From Fluviibacter sp041311015 (GTDB lineage: Bacteria; Pseudomonadota; Gammaproteobacteria; Burkholderiales; Rhodocyclaceae), in the NCBI GenBank assembly GCA_041311015.1, contig JBFYKG010000014.1, positions 1 to 23,808 on the forward strand: DNA of 23,808 nt. The letters are read 5' to 3'. The translations under genes were made by a program, and so were the position numbers. Below the pieces are notes generated by a model. That model saw only the letters and a list, made by a program, of their open reading frames with translations, was not told the origin of the DNA and did not search any database. Below, one piece after another: positions 6,946 to 14,524 of this stretch. The stretch's first letter is position 1, and each line of letters begins with the position of its first letter.

Positions 6946-7781
6946 ATGCCGTACTTGCGGAACCAGGCAAGGCCCAGTGCCCAGGCCTTATCAGCGGCTG
7001 CTTTGTTGTAATTGGCGCGGTAGTCGGCATTGAAGGCGTGGCCGACCCCGGGTAGAACAATGATTTCCGACCCGCTGCTGGATTTCTTGAGCTCGGCCTG
7101 CATCCGGGCAACGGACTCGAGGCTGATGCCCGTATCCTTTTCAGCATAAAGACCCAGTACGGGCACTTTAAGCTCGGAGCCAAAGTCAACGGGGTCGAGC
7201 GGCCGCTCATCCGAGACCATGCCTTCAACGCGACCGTAGTAGGCCAGCCCAGCCGTCAGCTTGGGGTTGTGATAGGCGTACTCCCAGACCGCACGACCGC
7301 CCCAGCAATAGCCAACGGCACCAGCCAGAGTTTTATGCCCGTTCAGCTGCTTGCGGGCGTAGGCGAGGGTGGCATCCAGGTCACCATTGACCTGATCGTC
7401 GGAAACCTTGGAGATGATGTCCTGATAGATCTTATTGACATCGGTATGACCCGCCGGGTTGCCCTGGCGAACAAAAAGCTCGGGCGCAACCGCGACGTAG
7501 CCAGCATGGGCGTAACGGCGGCAGACATCTTGGATATGTTCGTGAACGCCAAAGGCCTCATGAATCACAACCACCACGGGGTATCGACCCGGTTTGGCTG
7601 GGCGGGCGAAATAGGCCGGAATCTTGCCATCGCGGACCGGGATTTCGACCTGACCCGTCGTCAGACCATCACTGCCGGTGCGCACGATGTTATCGGAAAC
7701 GGGCTCGGCCGCCAGGGCATAGCCGGTTGATAGCAGTCCAATCAGAAAAGTGCGGCGCGATACGGATGATTTCTTGGCCAT
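6933..7781 (-). CDS. Tat-exported dienelactone hydrolase family protein
   Basis: A 282-residue alpha/beta hydrolase of the dienelactone hydrolase family. The Cys-Asp-His triad is visible: Cys159 in G-Y-C-W-G-G, Asp216 in A-E-K-D-T-G and His248 in G-V-G-H-A-F-N; Glu75 lies in H-E-A-F-G. Residues 1-25 form a twin-arginine signal (S-R-R-T-F-L-I-G-L-L, then A-L-A-A), so it should fold in the cytoplasm and act in the periplasm. Most family members are cytoplasmic, so export is noteworthy. The frame is open 15 codons further upstream, but the start at 7781 has a GAGG site about 10 bases before it and opens the signal peptide. It begins 10 bp after yeeE, within the sox array. Its substrate is unknown; a role with a thioester or sulfur-bearing compound is only a guess. 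Confidence 0.88.
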   Translation of the reverse strand: MAKKSSVSRRTFLIGLLSTGYALAAEPVSDNIVRTGSDGLTTGQVEIPVRDGKIPAYFARPAKPGRYPVVVVIHEAFGVHEHIQDVCRRYAHAGYVAVAPELFVRQGNPAGHTDVNKIYQDIISKVSDDQVNGDLDATLAYARKQLNGHKTLAGAVGYCWGGRAVWEYAYHNPKLTAGLAYYGRVEGMVSDERPLDPVDFGSELKVPVLGLYAEKDTGISLESVARMQAELKKSSSGSEIIVLPGVGHAFNADYRANYNKAAADKAWALGLAWFRKYGMAGS

Positions 7782-7791
7782 GGACTCATCC

Positions 7792-8856
7792 TCAGTTGAT
7801 GGGGGATTTGAAGAGCCAGCGATCAACCACCAGATCCGTGATCACCGCGCCGATCCAGATTGACCAGAGTGTGAGCCAGGCGGTGATGGCAAAGACCGAT
7901 GCACCGGAAACGCCGGCGCCGATGGCGCAGCCGCCTGCCAGAATGGCGCCAAAGCCCATGAAGCAACCACCGATGATGTAGCGGATCATGGTGCGCGGAT
8001 CATGAAAGCCTTCCAGCTTGAAACTACGGCTGAGCAGGGCAGCGGCCATCGCACCGAGCAGTACACCGGGGATCAGGCCCAGGTCAAACGACAGTGCGGC
8101 ACCCGGTGGGCTCAGAAAATACATCAGGGTATCGGAGGTCGGCGCGGCAAAGCTCAGCGAATGGACAGGAACGACCTCAAAGGAATTACTGGCGACGCCA
8201 AAATTGAACCACCAGGCCGCAGCGATCATCGTGCCGACAACACAGCCAAGAATGACGGTATAGGCACTAACGGCATGTTTACGAACCATGTAGATGCCAA
8301 GCGCAAGCCATGCAAAACTGAAGAGCAGGGCACCCTCGTGGCCAATACCGGTCAGCCCGATCAGATTGCGGGACGGTCCGTCGATAGTCCACCAGCTACC
8401 AATTTCATTGCGTAACGGTGAGAAGATTCCTTCCAGTGATGCTTGGGCAGCCACTGCAAAAACCAGCCCAGTCAGCAGGGCACGCAAATTACCACCCCCC
8501 GTCAGCACCAGCATGCGGCCCGAACATGCGCGACTCAGTGCCATACCGACCCCGAAGATGAGTCCGCCGACGATGGCACCGGAGAGCGAGCCACGGTTGC
8601 TGAACTGGCGCAGACCATTGGTTTCAAAGAACCCGCCTAAAATCAGAAGCTGTGTGGCAATCAGGGCAATGGAAAAGGTGATGAGCCAGATGGCCAGTCG
8701 ATCCGCCGGTTTGCCATGGGCGACTTCCATGGTGGCAGCCCGCAGACAGAAACGGGATTGCTGTGCCGCGGCGCCAAAAATCAGACCAATGACCAGGCCA
8801 CCCAATACCAGTAGATACTCTTCGCCGAGTTGCGTGAGTAGCGCTTCAAAATTCAT
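7792..8856 (-). CDS. YeeE/YedE family membrane transporter (thiosulfate-uptake type)
   Basis: A 354-residue integral membrane protein with many hydrophobic segments. It has the conserved cysteine motifs of YeeE/YedE (TsuA) proteins, where cysteines relay thiosulfate through the membrane: Cys37 in Q-Q-S-R-F-C-L-R-A, Cys111 in G-M-A-L-S-R-A-C-S-G-R, and Cys310 in G-A-I-L-A-G-G-C-A-I-G-A-G, with an extra Cys298. It is longer than the minimal half-size YedE proteins and matches full-length members. The start overlaps the stop of the exported DsrE-like gene by 4 bp, and the hydrolase gene follows 10 bp later. In E. coli YeeE works with the cytoplasmic TusA-like YeeD; no such partner is in the window. 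It could import thiosulfate or export a sulfur species. Confidence 0.87.
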   Translation of the reverse strand: MNFEALLTQLGEEYLLVLGGLVIGLIFGAAAQQSRFCLRAATMEVAHGKPADRLAIWLITFSIALIATQLLILGGFFETNGLRQFSNRGSLSGAIVGGLIFGVGMALSRACSGRMLVLTGGGNLRALLTGLVFAVAAQASLEGIFSPLRNEIGSWWTIDGPSRNLIGLTGIGHEGALLFSFAWLALGIYMVRKHAVSAYTVILGCVVGTMIAAAWWFNFGVASNSFEVVPVHSLSFAAPTSDTLMYFLSPPGAALSFDLGLIPGVLLGAMAAALLSRSFKLEGFHDPRTMIRYIIGGCFMGFGAILAGGCAIGAGVSGASVFAITAWLTLWSIWIGAVITDLVVDRWLFKSPIN

Positions 8857-9287
8857 GGCTTGATGTAGGCGTAACGTTTCTGGTTCTGCAGCTCGGTAAT
8901 ACGGACCACACCCGACTTGGTGAATGTCGCTTCAAGTACAAACTTCGACTTGTCGATATTCTTCTTTTCGATGGTGAGTTCGCAGACTTCGAAGTTAACA
9001 CCGCGTGTCTTGAGATCCGAGATCAGCGACGCATATTCAAGATTGTTCTTGGGGTCGTTGGCCCCTTCCATCAGGAACTCGACACCGTCACCAAGTGCCA
9101 CCACGGTGATCTGCGTCTTGGGTGCGACATCCAGATGGTTTCTTAGGCTGCGCAGGGTGCGTGTTGCCTGCGAGGCACTGTCATCCATATGGTAGACGAC
9201 CTTGTCGGCTGCCAGCGCCAGAGACGTGAGCGAAGCCATGAGCAGGGCAACAGCAAGCTTCTTGGCCCGGGTAAGGGTAAAAGACAT
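8853..9287 (-). CDS. Exported DsrE-family protein
   Basis: A 144-residue protein with a Sec signal peptide (residues 1-27, ending L-A-L-A-A) followed by a DsrE/DsrF-like fold: K-V-V-Y-H-M-D-D at the start of the mature part, I-T-V-V-A-L-G-D-G-V-E-F-L at 60-72, and V-N-F-E-V-C-E-L-T at 97-105. Cys102 is the only cysteine and matches the sulfur-carrying position of DsrE-type proteins. Cytoplasmic DsrE proteins accept persulfide sulfur; this one would sit in the periplasm beside the Sox proteins. The gene lies 17 bp after soxB and overlaps yeeE by 4 bp, so the two are probably made together. Function is not established. Confidence 0.85.
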   Translation of the reverse strand: MSFTLTRAKKLAVALLMASLTSLALAADKVVYHMDDSASQATRTLRSLRNHLDVAPKTQITVVALGDGVEFLMEGANDPKNNLEYASLISDLKTRGVNFEVCELTIEKKNIDKSKFVLEATFTKSGVVRITELQNQKRYAYIKP

Positions 9288-9304
9288 AACGTTTCTCCGG
9301 AAAA

Positions 9305-11038
9305 TCAGAACTTATTATAGTCCTCGACCCCGGGGTTACCGGCAATACCCTTAAGCTGTGGCTGGTTAATCTGAACGGGCTTGATCGTCTTCTTGTTGCG
9401 CAGGTTACGGGCCACGACATCCCAGATCGGTTCGCCGGCCATGCCGCGGGATTCTTCCGCCACCGGCGCCCAGCCAGCGACCTTGTACTTCCTGCTGGCA
9501 TCAATCAGCTTGCCGTTCAGCCGCATGTTGGTGATGCGTTTGCCGGCCTTGGCGGTCGGGTCGCAGGTGTACTGCATGCCACCGACGCGCACCATATCGC
9601 CACCTTGCTGGTAATACGGATCCGGGTTGAAGAGGTTGTCACAGACGTCTTCCATGATTTCCTTGATCTGCGCACCGGTCAGATTCGAAACAGTGACGTA
9701 GGGGTAGGTAATGGCGGTCTGATCGAGCACATTTTCCATGGTGACAGATTCACCGGGAAGTACGGTCGTGCCCCAGCGGAAGCCGGGGGAGAATGCCATC
9801 TCGGCGTTCTTCTCCTGCATCAGTGCGTTAAGAATAAGTTGGTCAAAGCTGCCGTTGAAATTGCCGCGCCGGTAGAGGAGGCCTTCTGAAACGGCGAGTT
9901 TTTCATCCAGCTTCTCGATGTACGGGGCACGCACCTTCTTGATCAGTGCATCCATCGCCGGGTCTGCCGGCAACAGGTTCGAGAAGATCGGCATCAGGCG
10001 GTAACGGTAGTCCGCAATGCGGCCATCGCGAATGTCTAGATCCAGAACGCCCAAGTACTTGCCGTTGGAGCCGGCATTCATCACCAGTGTCTTACCACCG
10101 GGGTTATCGACCAGAGTCGGCTTGGGCACGCCGTCGTGCGTGTGACCGCCAAAGATGGCATCAATGCCACGGACGCGGGAGGCCATCTTGAGGTCTACAT
10201 CCATCCCGTTGTGTGAGATCACCACAACCACCTTGGCCCCCTTGCCACGGGCTTCGTCGACCATGGCCTGCATGTTCTCTTCCTGGATACCGAAAGTCCA
10301 GTCGGGCACGAAATAGCGTGGGTTAGCAATCGGGGTGTACGGGAAGGCCTGGCCAATCACGGCGACCTTGGTGCCGTTGACGTCGCGAATGACATAGGGC
10401 TTAAACACCTGGTCACCGAAATCCGCGGTCTTGATGTTCTGGGCCACGATATCGATGTGACCGACAAAATCCTTGTTGGAGATTTCCATGACGCGATCTG
10501 CGCCATAGGTACACTCCCAGTGCAGTGTCATGATGTCGACACCAAGCAGCTTGGCAGCGTCCACCATGTCCTGGGCATCGGTCCACAGCGATGTGCCGGA
10601 GCCCTGCCAGGTATCGCCACCATCGAGGAGCAGGGCGCCCGGACGGTTGGCACGAACCTTTTTGACCAACGTGGCAAGGTGAGCGAAACCACCCACCTTG
10701 CCGTAGATCCTGGCCAGCTTTTCAAAGTCCAGATACGTGAACGCATGCGCGTCCAGCGTATTGGCCTTGAAGTTGAAATGGTTCAGGAAGTGGTCGCCGA
10801 CCAGATGCGGTACCTGACCGCGCATGCTGCCGATGCCAAGATTGACATTCGGCTCACGGAAATAGATCGGGTTCAGCTGCGCATGGCAGTCCGTAATGTG
10901 CAGAAAAGACACATTGCCGAATGCCGGTGCCTCGTAGTAGCTTGCGGCAGACGTTTGAGCCTGAGCTTCACGCGTCGGCAGCGCCATGCCGGATGCAGCA
11001 GCTGCAGCCAGCAGCTGCAAAAATGAACGACGATCCAT
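9305..11038 (-). CDS. soxB: Thiosulfohydrolase SoxB
   Basis: A 577-residue di-manganese enzyme that releases sulfate from the S-thiosulfonate on SoxY in the periplasm. A Tat signal, R-R-S-F-L-Q-L-L at residues 3-10, ends near A-Q-A (27). Metal-site motifs of the 5'-nucleotidase/metallophosphatase fold: L-H-I-T-D-C-H at 46-52 (Asp50, His52), D-G-G-D-T-W-Q-G-S-G at 139-148, H-W-E-C-T-Y-G at 173-179, S-H-N-G-M-D at 275-280 and G-G-H-T-H-D at 297-302. Length and motif order match SoxB. It has a GGAGA ribosome binding site, lies 26 bp after soxX and closes the sox core. Confidence 0.97.
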   Translation of the reverse strand: MDRRSFLQLLAAAAASGMALPTREAQAQTSAASYYEAPAFGNVSFLHITDCHAQLNPIYFREPNVNLGIGSMRGQVPHLVGDHFLNHFNFKANTLDAHAFTYLDFEKLARIYGKVGGFAHLATLVKKVRANRPGALLLDGGDTWQGSGTSLWTDAQDMVDAAKLLGVDIMTLHWECTYGADRVMEISNKDFVGHIDIVAQNIKTADFGDQVFKPYVIRDVNGTKVAVIGQAFPYTPIANPRYFVPDWTFGIQEENMQAMVDEARGKGAKVVVVISHNGMDVDLKMASRVRGIDAIFGGHTHDGVPKPTLVDNPGGKTLVMNAGSNGKYLGVLDLDIRDGRIADYRYRLMPIFSNLLPADPAMDALIKKVRAPYIEKLDEKLAVSEGLLYRRGNFNGSFDQLILNALMQEKNAEMAFSPGFRWGTTVLPGESVTMENVLDQTAITYPYVTVSNLTGAQIKEIMEDVCDNLFNPDPYYQQGGDMVRVGGMQYTCDPTAKAGKRITNMRLNGKLIDASRKYKVAGWAPVAEESRGMAGEPIWDVVARNLRNKKTIKPVQINQPQLKGIAGNPGVEDYNKF

Positions 11039-11064
11039 CGTGAAGGTCTCCGCTTCGGGTCGGG

Positions 11065-11733
11065 TTACTTGTTAACGGGGGATTCCGGGTCCAGCAGCAG
11101 CGCAACGAGATCACTAATCTGCTCTTCAGTCAGTATCCCCATCGCCCCAGCACGTGGCATCAGCGAACAGAGATTGGTTGCCTTGGCGTTATAGATCTTG
11201 CCCCAGGTGTAGACAATGACCTCCTCGGAACGACCGCGTAACTTTCCATAGTTGTAAAGGCTTGGGCCAATGGTGCCGTAGGAAAGTTCTTCCTTCGTAA
11301 TCTGGTGGCAGTTATAGCAATTGCCGCCGTTGGCTTCGCCGGCCTTGTCGGACCAGGTCAGGCCCTTACCACTTTGGGCAATCTTTTCGCCATTCTTCCA
11401 GTCGCCCATAAACTTACCGTTTGCTGGGTCTTTCCACGTTGCTTCATTTTTGGCCTGTAGCTCCGCTCGCAGCTTTTCATTTTTTGGTGCATAGGCAGCG
11501 ACTGGATTGGAGCACAACTTCTGCGTTGGATCCTGTTTCAGTCGATCAACGTTGGCGATGCCTTTGGTCTGGTAACCGCTTTGCATCATGGCGTCGAAAT
11601 TCGCATCGCTTGCACCGGGGCCCCAGGAGCCATCCTTGGGAAGTGCCGGTGGGGCAGCGAGTGCCGAACCGGCAAGGGTCATGGCAGCTGCCAGAGAGAG
11701 TGCGACTGTCGTCTTCTTATTGAAAATGGTCAT
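11065..11733 (-). CDS. soxX: Sulfur-oxidising c-type cytochrome SoxX
   Basis: A 222-residue periplasmic cytochrome subunit of SoxXA. Signal peptide at residues 1-27 (A-G-S-A-L-A-A). Haem motif C-Y-N-C-H at 139-143; G-T-I-G-P-S-L at 153-159; and the axial-Met region L-C-S-L-M-P-R-A-G at 188-196, typical of SoxX. It is longer than many SoxX because of about 100 residues between the signal and the haem domain, including a lone Cys74. It accepts electrons when SoxA joins thiosulfate to SoxY. It starts 12 bp after soxA with a GGAGAGA ribosome binding site. Confidence 0.95.
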   Translation of the reverse strand: MTIFNKKTTVALSLAAAMTLAGSALAAPPALPKDGSWGPGASDANFDAMMQSGYQTKGIANVDRLKQDPTQKLCSNPVAAYAPKNEKLRAELQAKNEATWKDPANGKFMGDWKNGEKIAQSGKGLTWSDKAGEANGGNCYNCHQITKEELSYGTIGPSLYNYGKLRGRSEEVIVYTWGKIYNAKATNLCSLMPRAGAMGILTEEQISDLVALLLDPESPVNK

Positions 11734-11745
11734 CTCAGTCTCTCC

Positions 11746-12555
11746 TTAGCGCTTGATACCGGGGGTTTGCATCTTGTAGCCGTTCGAGTTGCCTGCCATG
11801 AACGACGAAATCGCTACGGTCACATCCGAGGCATAGATCGGCTCGGGGAAGCGTTGCTGGCGGAAGCAGTCATTGATACGCCATTGCATGCTCCACATCT
11901 GGCCGGAGCTCACGCGATAGGCGGGCCAGGTTGTCCAGCCCTTGGCTGCGCCTTCGGCACTGGGGATGTAGGGCAGATCTTGCAGGCGAATCCGTTTGCC
12001 TTCCTGGCCATGGCAGGTAGCACAGGCAAAGTCATATGGGCCGGCCTGATAGTAGAAGAGGCGGCGGCCCAAGTTGTACATCTGTTTTTCTTTCGGATGC
12101 GACATGGGTGCCTTAACCTTCATACCCTTTGACTCGGAGGAGACATAGGCTGACAGGGCCACCAGATCGGCTTTCTTTGGTGACGTGAAGGATGCCTTGA
12201 CGATCTCGCTGGTATCCACACCCTGCAAATTTTCCATACAGGTCAGCAGGCGAGACTCCAAGTCTTGGACCTTGTTGGTGTCTTTGAAGTAGCGGGGGAG
12301 TTGGGCATAAGCGCCCTTGACCTTACCGGCACCCAGACCCAGATCACATTTTTCCAGAGAGGCGTCCTTGGGGCCGGCCTTCTTTTTCCAGATTTCGGCG
12401 CCCGAATCGACGTACAGATCAGCTGGGTTGCCATCCTGTAACGCTTCACGATAAGCCTCGATCCCGGCGGTCGTACTGTCTTGTTGTGCTAGAGCACTGA
12501 CAGCAAAGACAGACGCTGCGGCAAGCAGTGTCGCCTTGATATGCTTGGGTTGCAT
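11746..12555 (-). CDS. soxA: SoxA, L-cysteine S-thiosulfotransferase haem subunit (monohaem type)
   Basis: A 269-residue periplasmic protein with a signal peptide at residues 1-23 (V-S-A-L-A). It has one haem motif, C-A-T-C-H at 178-182. The N-terminal domain has Cys70 and Cys106 but no C-x-x-C-H, so this is the monohaem form. Cys230 in W-R-I-N-D-C-F-R-Q matches the axial persulfide cysteine that catalyses thiosulfate attachment to SoxY. W-P-A-Y-R at 210-214 precedes it. It lies between soxZ and soxX with a GAGGGGA ribosome binding site. Confidence 0.96.
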   Translation of the reverse strand: MQPKHIKATLLAAASVFAVSALAQQDSTTAGIEAYREALQDGNPADLYVDSGAEIWKKKAGPKDASLEKCDLGLGAGKVKGAYAQLPRYFKDTNKVQDLESRLLTCMENLQGVDTSEIVKASFTSPKKADLVALSAYVSSESKGMKVKAPMSHPKEKQMYNLGRRLFYYQAGPYDFACATCHGQEGKRIRLQDLPYIPSAEGAAKGWTTWPAYRVSSGQMWSMQWRINDCFRQQRFPEPIYASDVTVAISSFMAGNSNGYKMQTPGIKR

Positions 12556-12609
12556 GATTTGTCCCCTCTCTGTTTTCTTGTGATCTGGGTGTGCGGTTGA
12601 TGATGCGGC

Positions 12610-12921
12610 TTACGAGATGGTCGCTTCGTCCGTACGCTTGTCACCCTTGTTGTCCGTCCAGCTGCAGACAACCTTGTCGCCGGCCTTGCCACCCTTGACC
12701 TTGAAAGCCAGGTACGGGTTTTTCGAAACCGAAGGACCCCATTCGGCGGTCAGCACCGTCTTGCCAGCCAGCTCTACTTTGACTTCATTGATAAACCAGG
12801 CCGGAATCAGAGCGCCAGACGAATCTTTACGCTGACCGGTTTCCATTTCGTGGTTCATCAGTACCTTGATTTCAGTCACGCCATCTTTGCTTGCGGCGCG
12901 GATCTTCATCGGATTTGCCAT
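12610..12921 (-). CDS. soxZ: Sulfur carrier complex subunit SoxZ
   Basis: A 103-residue protein, the partner of SoxY. It has no signal peptide and would be exported bound to Tat-targeted SoxY. Family features: M-K-I-R-A near the N-terminus, M-N-H-E-M-E-T-G-Q-R-K at 22-32, P-A-W-F-I-N at 40-45 and N-P-Y-L-A-F at 68-73. A GGAGA site precedes the ATG. It lies 48 bp after soxY and 54 bp before soxA, the largest spacings in the array. Confidence 0.97.
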   Translation of the reverse strand: MANPMKIRAASKDGVTEIKVLMNHEMETGQRKDSSGALIPAWFINEVKVELAGKTVLTAEWGPSVSKNPYLAFKVKGGKAGDKVVCSWTDNKGDKRTDEATIS

Positions 12922-12969
12922 GTCTAATCTCCAGTAATTTTTAAGTGTTCGGAAAGGGCGCAGGGGCGA

Positions 12970-13440
12970 TTAGCCGCCGCAGCCGCCGAGCGTGACCTTG
13001 ATTTCCTTGGTGGCAGTGAAGTACTTGCCACCGGCCTTGACCAGAACCGTCACGTTGGAGGTCTGACCCATCTTGATACGGGTCGTCACTTCCGGAAGGG
13101 TGTCCGAGGTCAGGTTGAATAGAGCAGCGAGTGCGCTCGGGTTCTTTTCAACCAGAATCGAGATCTGTTCGGTGTTGGCCAGCTTGCTGACGGCTTGAAT
13201 CGGCACCACGGCGCCGTTTTCGGCGATATCCGATGCCACAATCTGGACATCACTGCTGTTGCTCGGCGAGCCTGCGCCCAGCGCGCTGTATACATCGCTC
13301 ATGGCTTTGGCTTCGAATGCTGCCTTGTTCCAAGCAGCGAAAGCCATCGGCGATACCGATGCGCCAAAAGCCATCAGGCCGAGACCGCTAGCCGCCTTGA
13401 GAATCTGACGACGGTCAAAACGTTGGGTGTTGGTGTTCAT
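12970..13440 (-). CDS. soxY: Sulfur carrier protein SoxY
   Basis: A 156-residue protein that carries pathway intermediates on a C-terminal cysteine in the periplasm. It ends in the diagnostic G-G-C-G-G (Cys154). The N-terminus is a Tat signal: D-R-R-Q-I-L-K at 9-15, a hydrophobic stretch, and a cleavage region near A-F-A (35). Length is normal. It is in the expected pair with soxZ, 34 bp after soxD. Confidence 0.97.
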   Translation of the reverse strand: MNTNTQRFDRRQILKAASGLGLMAFGASVSPMAFAAWNKAAFEAKAMSDVYSALGAGSPSNSSDVQIVASDIAENGAVVPIQAVSKLANTEQISILVEKNPSALAALFNLTSDTLPEVTTRIKMGQTSNVTVLVKAGGKYFTATKEIKVTLGGCGG

Positions 13441-13474
13441 TCCAATCTCCTATGGGTTACTGCGGATAAAAAAG

Positions 13475-14524
13475 TTACTGCGTCGGTGCACCGGACAGGA
13501 TCCACTTGACCAGTGCCTGTGCGTCCGAATCTTTCAGGTCTGTTTGTGGCGGCATCGGCATGGAGCCCCAGACGCCCGCGCCACCGTTCTTGACCTTGGT
13601 GACTAGCTTACCAGTGACATCCTGCCCCTTGTACTTGTCGGCCACTTCATTGAAGCCCGGGCCGACAATCTTCTGGTTGATGCCATGACAGGCCAGACAG
13701 CCTGATTTTTCGGCCAGTGCATAGTCCGGATTGTGGGCTGGTTTAGCCGATGCGCCTGCGGCAGCTCCCTGGCCACGTGTCTGACCAAACGGGCGGAACT
13801 GGGGCGCCAGTTCGCCGTGCGAGGTCTGTGCGTAGTCGGGCAGGGTCGAGCTCACCTTGGCGGCAGGCTTGCAGTTGCTCATACAGGCCGTGTTTTTGGT
13901 ATCCGGCGGTGTTGTCGTCACTAGGCCCGATTTGCCCGGCCACATCGCATGTTTGCGAGACATGCCATTGCGGTTCGGCATCAGCTTCTGCACATCCTTG
14001 ATGTTGCTGTCGCTGAGGGTAAAGTCATCCGGCACAATTTCGGCCAGATTGAGCAAATAGGCAACGACGGCATAGACCTCGTCATCACTCAGCGTCTTGG
14101 GGGCATTCCAGGGCATGGCTCGGTGGATGTAATCCCACAGCGTCGAGAGCGACGACACCTTCATGATGGTGGTGCGACCCGGGTAGTCGGTGCGCTTGAG
14201 GTTGGCAACGTTGCCGGTCTTGACGTCATCCTTGGTGGTCCCGCCGATCAGCGGGGTAAAGACCGTGTTGTTTTCACCAAAGGTGCCGTGACAGCTGGCA
14301 CATTTGTTTTCCCAGATCACCTGACCCTGTTCGACACTCCCCGACCCTTTGGGAAGACCCTTGAAGTCTGGGCGTACGTCGATATCCCATGCCTGGATTT
14401 CGGCCGGGGTTGCATCACGGCCAACCCCCGAATACTTGTCGGCCGCGATGGATTGCGTTGCGATGGCGAGAGGAAGCAGCGCCAGAGCAACGGCCGGCTT
14501 GAACGATTTAGAGAACTTGAACAT
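13475..14524 (-). CDS. soxD: Dihaem cytochrome c subunit of sulfane dehydrogenase, SoxD
   Basis: A 349-residue periplasmic protein with a signal peptide (residues 1-28, ending Q-S-I-A-A). Two haem motifs are present: C-A-S-C-H at 75-79 in an N-terminal domain with Met137 (R-A-M-P-W) as likely ligand, and C-L-A-C-H at 276-280 in a C-terminal cytochrome domain with Met ligand in S-M-P-M-P-P near 321-326. A Pro/Ala/Gly-rich linker joins them, around residues 245-265. It passes the six electrons released by SoxC to the cytochrome pool. Its first 17 bp overlap the soxC gene, so translation is probably coupled. Confidence 0.95.
   Translation of the reverse strand: MFKFSKSFKPAVALALLPLAIATQSIAADKYSGVGRDATPAEIQAWDIDVRPDFKGLPKGSGSVEQGQVIWENKCASCHGTFGENNTVFTPLIGGTTKDDVKTGNVANLKRTDYPGRTTIMKVSSLSTLWDYIHRAMPWNAPKTLSDDEVYAVVAYLLNLAEIVPDDFTLSDSNIKDVQKLMPNRNGMSRKHAMWPGKSGLVTTTPPDTKNTACMSNCKPAAKVSSTLPDYAQTSHGELAPQFRPFGQTRGQGAAAGASAKPAHNPDYALAEKSGCLACHGINQKIVGPGFNEVADKYKGQDVTGKLVTKVKNGGAGVWGSMPMPPQTDLKDSDAQALVKWILSGAPTQ

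Noticed and set aside
11746..12555. Dihaem SoxA
   Set aside because: Only one C-x-x-C-H is present; the N-terminal domain has isolated cysteines (70 and 106).
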